Under the pieces are notes generated by a model that was not told the origin of the DNA, searched no databases, and saw only the letters and a program-made list of their open reading frames with translations. 7,301 bases of DNA from Acidaminococcus sp. (GTDB lineage: Bacteria > Bacillota > Negativicutes > Acidaminococcales > Acidaminococcaceae). How positions within the stretch are numbered: the first letter of the stretch is position 1; the number at the start of each line of letters is the position of its first letter. Positions 5,488 through 7,301 of the stretch are shown in pieces. The stretch is from the NCBI GenBank assembly GCA_019416065.1, contig DXYB01000062.1, positions 1-7,301 of the forward strand. The letters run 5' to 3'. The position numbers were made by a program, and so were the translations under genes.

Positions 5488-5514
5488 CGGTATAATCCTT
5501 TTTCTATTATACCG
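5488..5514. promoter_or_regulatory. Inverted repeat with embedded -10, probable promoter/operator of the AbgT gene
   Basis: CGGTATAAT (5488-5496) and ATTATACCG (5506-5514) form a perfect 9-bp inverted repeat with a 9-nt spacer. On the minus strand the upstream arm holds a perfect TATAAT (5511-5506), about 87 nt before the ATG of the carrier gene and with a weak -35. A dimeric regulator bound here would cover the -10. Read as RNA it could form a hairpin after the Nudix gene, but no T tract follows, so a terminator role is less likely. Confidence 0.5.
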
Positions 5515-5530
5515 CTTTCCCTGAAAAAAT

Positions 5531-6061
5531 CTAGATAATTTGTGTTTTAGGTTCCTGTAAGCCTTTCAATGCCAGAAGTTTTCGCCATAAAGGAAAGATA
5601 ACATTTTCTCCGCTATCCGGAAAAGCTGTCTCCGGTAAACGCAAAATCGGCACCCAGTGCGCAGATTGAATTTCCTGGGATAAATGCAGCGGCGCTTTTT
5701 TCACAAACCCGATATACCCATGCATCAGCATATCTCCACTGCTAAACCAATATGTACCTTCATACAGCAGCTCGTCCACCGTAAGTCCCAGCTCTTCCTG
5801 CACCTCCCGATAGGCGGCGTGCTCGGCGGTTTCTCCCGGCGTAATAAACCCGGACGTAATCGTTTCATACCGATTAGATAAATGATTTTGCTTACACAGG
5901 ACAACTTCATTTTCCTCGTTGCACAAAAGGATAATGATACAGCTGGCAAACGTATCAAACCAATATTTCCCGCACTGGGTACAAAAAGGCACCTGCCCAT
6001 CGTCCCCTGCTTGTTTGTCCGTCAATTTCGTCCCGCATTGAGGACAATAATGGTAGTGCAT
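5531..6061 (-). CDS. Nudix hydrolase with N-terminal zinc ribbon
   Basis: Nudix enzymes hydrolyse nucleoside diphosphates linked to another group. Numbered from the ATG at 6061 (176 residues), a zinc ribbon has CPQCG at 6-10 and CTQCG at 27-31. The Nudix box lies at 71-93 and fits GX5EX7REUXEEXGU exactly (G71, E77, R85-E86, E89-E90, G92), so the metal-binding glutamates are present. The zinc ribbon resembles NudC (NADH pyrophosphatase/deNADding enzyme), but the NudC signature SQPWPFPxS after the Nudix box is not visible; the equivalent place reads YWFSSGDMLMHGY. The protein is also much shorter than NudC, so the substrate is unknown. The frame extends to a GTG at 6073, preceded by AAAGAAAG at almost no spacing. 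The ATG gives a normal MHYHYCPQCG start and is preferred. Confidence 0.88.
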   Translation of the reverse strand: MHYHYCPQCGTKLTDKQAGDDGQVPFCTQCGKYWFDTFASCIIILLCNEENEVVLCKQNHLSNRYETITSGFITPGETAEHAAYREVQEELGLTVDELLYEGTYWFSSGDMLMHGYIGFVKKAPLHLSQEIQSAHWVPILRLPETAFPDSGENVIFPLWRKLLALKGLQEPKTQII

Positions 6062-6100
6062 CCGCTTCCACACCTTTCTTTAGAGACTGCTTCTTGGGTT

Positions 6101-6129
6101 AGCATAGCGAAAAGAAAAAGAGTTGTCAA
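6101..6129 (-). promoter_or_regulatory. Promoter of the Nudix gene
   Basis: A perfect -35 TTGACA (6129-6124), a 17-nt spacer and -10 TATGCT (6106-6101, 4 of 6). The predicted start is near 6094, about 33 nt before the ATG. It begins about 17 nt past the stop of the DUF2905 gene. There is no hairpin terminator between the two genes, so read-through could also supply the Nudix gene. Confidence 0.72.
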
Positions 6130-6145
6130 GAAAAAGGGACAAGGA

Positions 6146-6346
6146 CTATCGAAACAATCGCAAGAGGATATTCAAGGCCAGGCTAATAACAATACATGTG
6201 ACAACGGGAAAGTAAAAGCTCCCGTGTTTACCGGTGATAGAGATATCCCCCGGTAAATGTCCGAAAGGAAGGGATCCGCCTAAAAGCTGGATTATGCATC
6301 CTACGATAACAAGCACGATCCCCAAATGAATCAAAATCTTTCCCAC
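6146..6346 (-). CDS. DUF2905 family small membrane protein
   Basis: A 66-residue protein of unknown function matching the DUF2905 pattern: N-terminal membrane span (about 4-24), the short conserved link LPFGHLPGDISI (26-37), a short polar turn ending in FYFPVVT (44-50), and a second span (about 47-64) ending in LLRLFR. Members are two-span proteins found widely in bacteria, with no established role that I know of. The start is GTG at 6346, with GGGAGG 7 nt upstream (6354-6359). It is transcribed leftward from a promoter in the 128-nt gap shared with the divergent nitrilase gene. The Nudix gene follows on the same strand with its own promoter. Confidence 0.9.
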   Translation of the reverse strand: MGKILIHLGIVLVIVGCIIQLLGGSLPFGHLPGDISITGKHGSFYFPVVTCIVISLALNILLRLFR

Positions 6347-6390
6347 AGTGGTACCTCCCAGATGATTTCAAGTGCAAGGACTATAAATTT

Positions 6391-6399
6391 ATCATACCA
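6391..6399 (-). promoter_or_regulatory. Extended -10 promoter of the DUF2905 gene
   Basis: -10 TATGAT (6396-6391) preceded by TGG, an extended -10. No good -35 is seen at 16-18 nt. The predicted start is near 6384, about 38 nt before the GTG. A 10-bp palindrome, ATAAATTTAT, lies at 6383-6392 on the start site. Confidence 0.5.
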
Positions 6400-6429
6400 T
6401 AAAAGCTAGGGTTTTGGCGCAGAAAAGAG

Positions 6430-6435
6430 TATAAT
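6430..6435 (+). promoter_or_regulatory. -10 element of the nitrilase gene
   Basis: A perfect TATAAT about 40 nt before the ATG at 6475, with a predicted start near 6442. No good -35 (TAGGGT at the 17-nt position) and no TGn extension are seen, so expression may need an activator or be low. Confidence 0.45.
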
Positions 6436-6474
6436 GGTAAAAAACAGGGATACCCCTGACTATGGGAGGATGAC

Positions 6475-7301
6475 ATGAAAGATTTGCAGAAAACGTTACG
6501 AGCGGCCATTGTACAAGCGTCTCCAATCTTATTTGACAAAAAAGCCACGATCAAAAAGACGGCAGCACAGATTTTAGAAGCAGGCGCCAAAGGCGCACAG
6601 CTGATCGTGTTTCCAGAATTCTTGATTCCCTGCTATCCTTATGGCCTAACCTTTGGCTTTACGGTAGGCAGCCGGAAAGAACCCGGCCGGAAAGACTGGA
6701 AAGTGTATTATGACAATGCAGTCATGATCCCGGATGATACCAAGGAATTGGGAGAAGCCGCAAAAAAAGCTGGTGCCTGGGTCAGCATTGGTGTCACAGA
6801 ACGGGATACGGTCAACTGCTCCTTGTATTGTACCAATATCATTTTTTCCCCAGAAGGAGAATTGGCATCTGTCCATCGGAAAATTAAACCCACTGGCTCT
6901 GAACGGTATATCTGGGCGGATTCCCATGATCCCAGCACCTATTTTCCCGTAGTGGATACCCCTTGGGGAAAAATGGGGAGCCTGATTTGCTGGGAAAATT
7001 ATATGCCCCTTGCAAGAACCGCCTTATATCAAAAAGGGATTAGTTTATATCTGGCGCCCAATACCAATGACAATCCGGAATGGCAGGACACGATCAAGCA
7101 TATTGCCATTGAAGGCCACTGCTATGTGTTCAATGTAGACCAGTACTTCACCCGTTCCATGTACCCCAAAACTCTGCAGGAACAGGATGAAATCAACCGG
7201 TTACAGGAAGCGGTGTGCACGGGTGGCAGCTGCATCATTGATCCCTATGGGCATTATGTGATGGAGCCGGTATGGAACAAGGAAGTCATACTCTATGCTG
7301 A
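6475..7301 (+). CDS. Nitrilase (carbon-nitrogen hydrolase family), partial at the window edge
   Basis: The first 275 residues are present and the 3' end lies outside the window. Nitrilases are usually about 300-350 residues, so only a short tail is missing. Catalytic triad: Glu48 in VFPEFLIP, Lys136 in HRKIKPTGSER and Cys172 in ICWENYMP. CWENYMP, KPTGSERYIW and GGSCIIDPYG point to the true nitrilase branch (nitrile to carboxylic acid plus ammonia) rather than amidases such as ureidopropionase. The substrate cannot be read from the sequence. The protein is cytoplasmic with no signal peptide. The start is ATG with GGGAGG 5 nt upstream (6464-6469). An overlapping ATG at 6470 reads only ATGACATGA and is not used. 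It is the only plus-strand gene in the window, divergent from the DUF2905 gene. Confidence 0.92.
   Translation, partial: MKDLQKTLRAAIVQASPILFDKKATIKKTAAQILEAGAKGAQLIVFPEFLIPCYPYGLTFGFTVGSRKEPGRKDWKVYYDNAVMIPDDTKELGEAAKKAGAWVSIGVTERDTVNCSLYCTNIIFSPEGELASVHRKIKPTGSERYIWADSHDPSTYFPVVDTPWGKMGSLICWENYMPLARTALYQKGISLYLAPNTNDNPEWQDTIKHIAIEGHCYVFNVDQYFTRSMYPKTLQEQDEINRLQEAVCTGGSCIIDPYGHYVMEPVWNKEVILYA

Noticed and set aside
5488..5514. Inverted repeat as a classic terminator of the Nudix gene
   Set aside because: The stem is AT-rich and followed by TATATTATTTGC rather than a T run, and it contains a perfect -10, so an operator/promoter reading is preferred, though not proven.
6470..6478. Alternative ATG just upstream of the nitrilase start
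   Set aside because: It reads ATG ACA TGA and stops at once. The ATG at 6475 opens the long frame with good SD spacing.
6646..6952. Short open frames on both strands inside the nitrilase gene
   Set aside because: They overlap the well-supported nitrilase frame and show no motif.
1..7301. CRISPR array, toxin-antitoxin pair, phage or defence island
   Set aside because: No regularly spaced repeats and no characteristic genes were seen; all gene-sized space is taken by the listed features.

Overview
The window looks like an ordinary chromosomal region of a low-to-mid GC Firmicute. The evidence is a FloA-type (UPF0365) flotillin next to an NfeD protein, strong purine-rich Shine-Dalgarno (SD) sites, sigma-A-like promoters often with an extended -10 TGn, CCA-encoding tRNA genes, and compact U-tailed terminators. 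The gene mix (short NfeD plus FloA, DUF2905, AbgT-family carrier, nitrilase) would suit an anaerobic Negativicutes-type bacterium such as Acidaminococcus or a relative. That placement is inference and was not tested by a search.

Layout. Almost everything is on the minus strand. Bases 1-55 may be the end of an insertion sequence (weak evidence), followed by a bidirectional terminator (56-89). A four-gene, tightly coupled membrane operon is transcribed leftward: short nfeD (2346-1882), floA (1880-885), and two unrecognised small membrane proteins (875-399 and 402-91). Upstream lie a tRNA-Lys/Glu/Val operon (2709-2463) with its own promoter, leader hairpin and terminator, and a separately transcribed tRNA-Thr (2920-2845) whose promoter starts just past the murI stop codon. 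Next is murI, glutamate racemase (3759-2965), with an extended -10 promoter that abuts the terminator of the next gene. That gene encodes an AbgT-family carrier (5419-3878), preceded by a promoter embedded in a perfect 9-bp inverted repeat. Then come a zinc-ribbon Nudix hydrolase (6061-5531) and a DUF2905 small membrane protein (6346-6146). The only plus-strand gene is a nitrilase starting at 6475, which runs off the right edge.

How the genes fit together. NfeD and FloA act together in bacterial membrane microdomains, and the two downstream membrane proteins are candidate partners because of operon coupling. MurI supplies D-glutamate for peptidoglycan. The tRNA genes are housekeeping. The AbgT carrier, Nudix enzyme, DUF2905 protein and nitrilase appear to be independent units with their own promoters, so no shared pathway is claimed for them.

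I found no CRISPR array, toxin-antitoxin pair, phage gene or clear defence system. The most interesting items are the two uncharacterised genes of the flotillin operon, the inverted-repeat promoter in front of the AbgT gene, and the leader hairpin of the tRNA-Lys operon. None of these amounts to a demonstrated new system.
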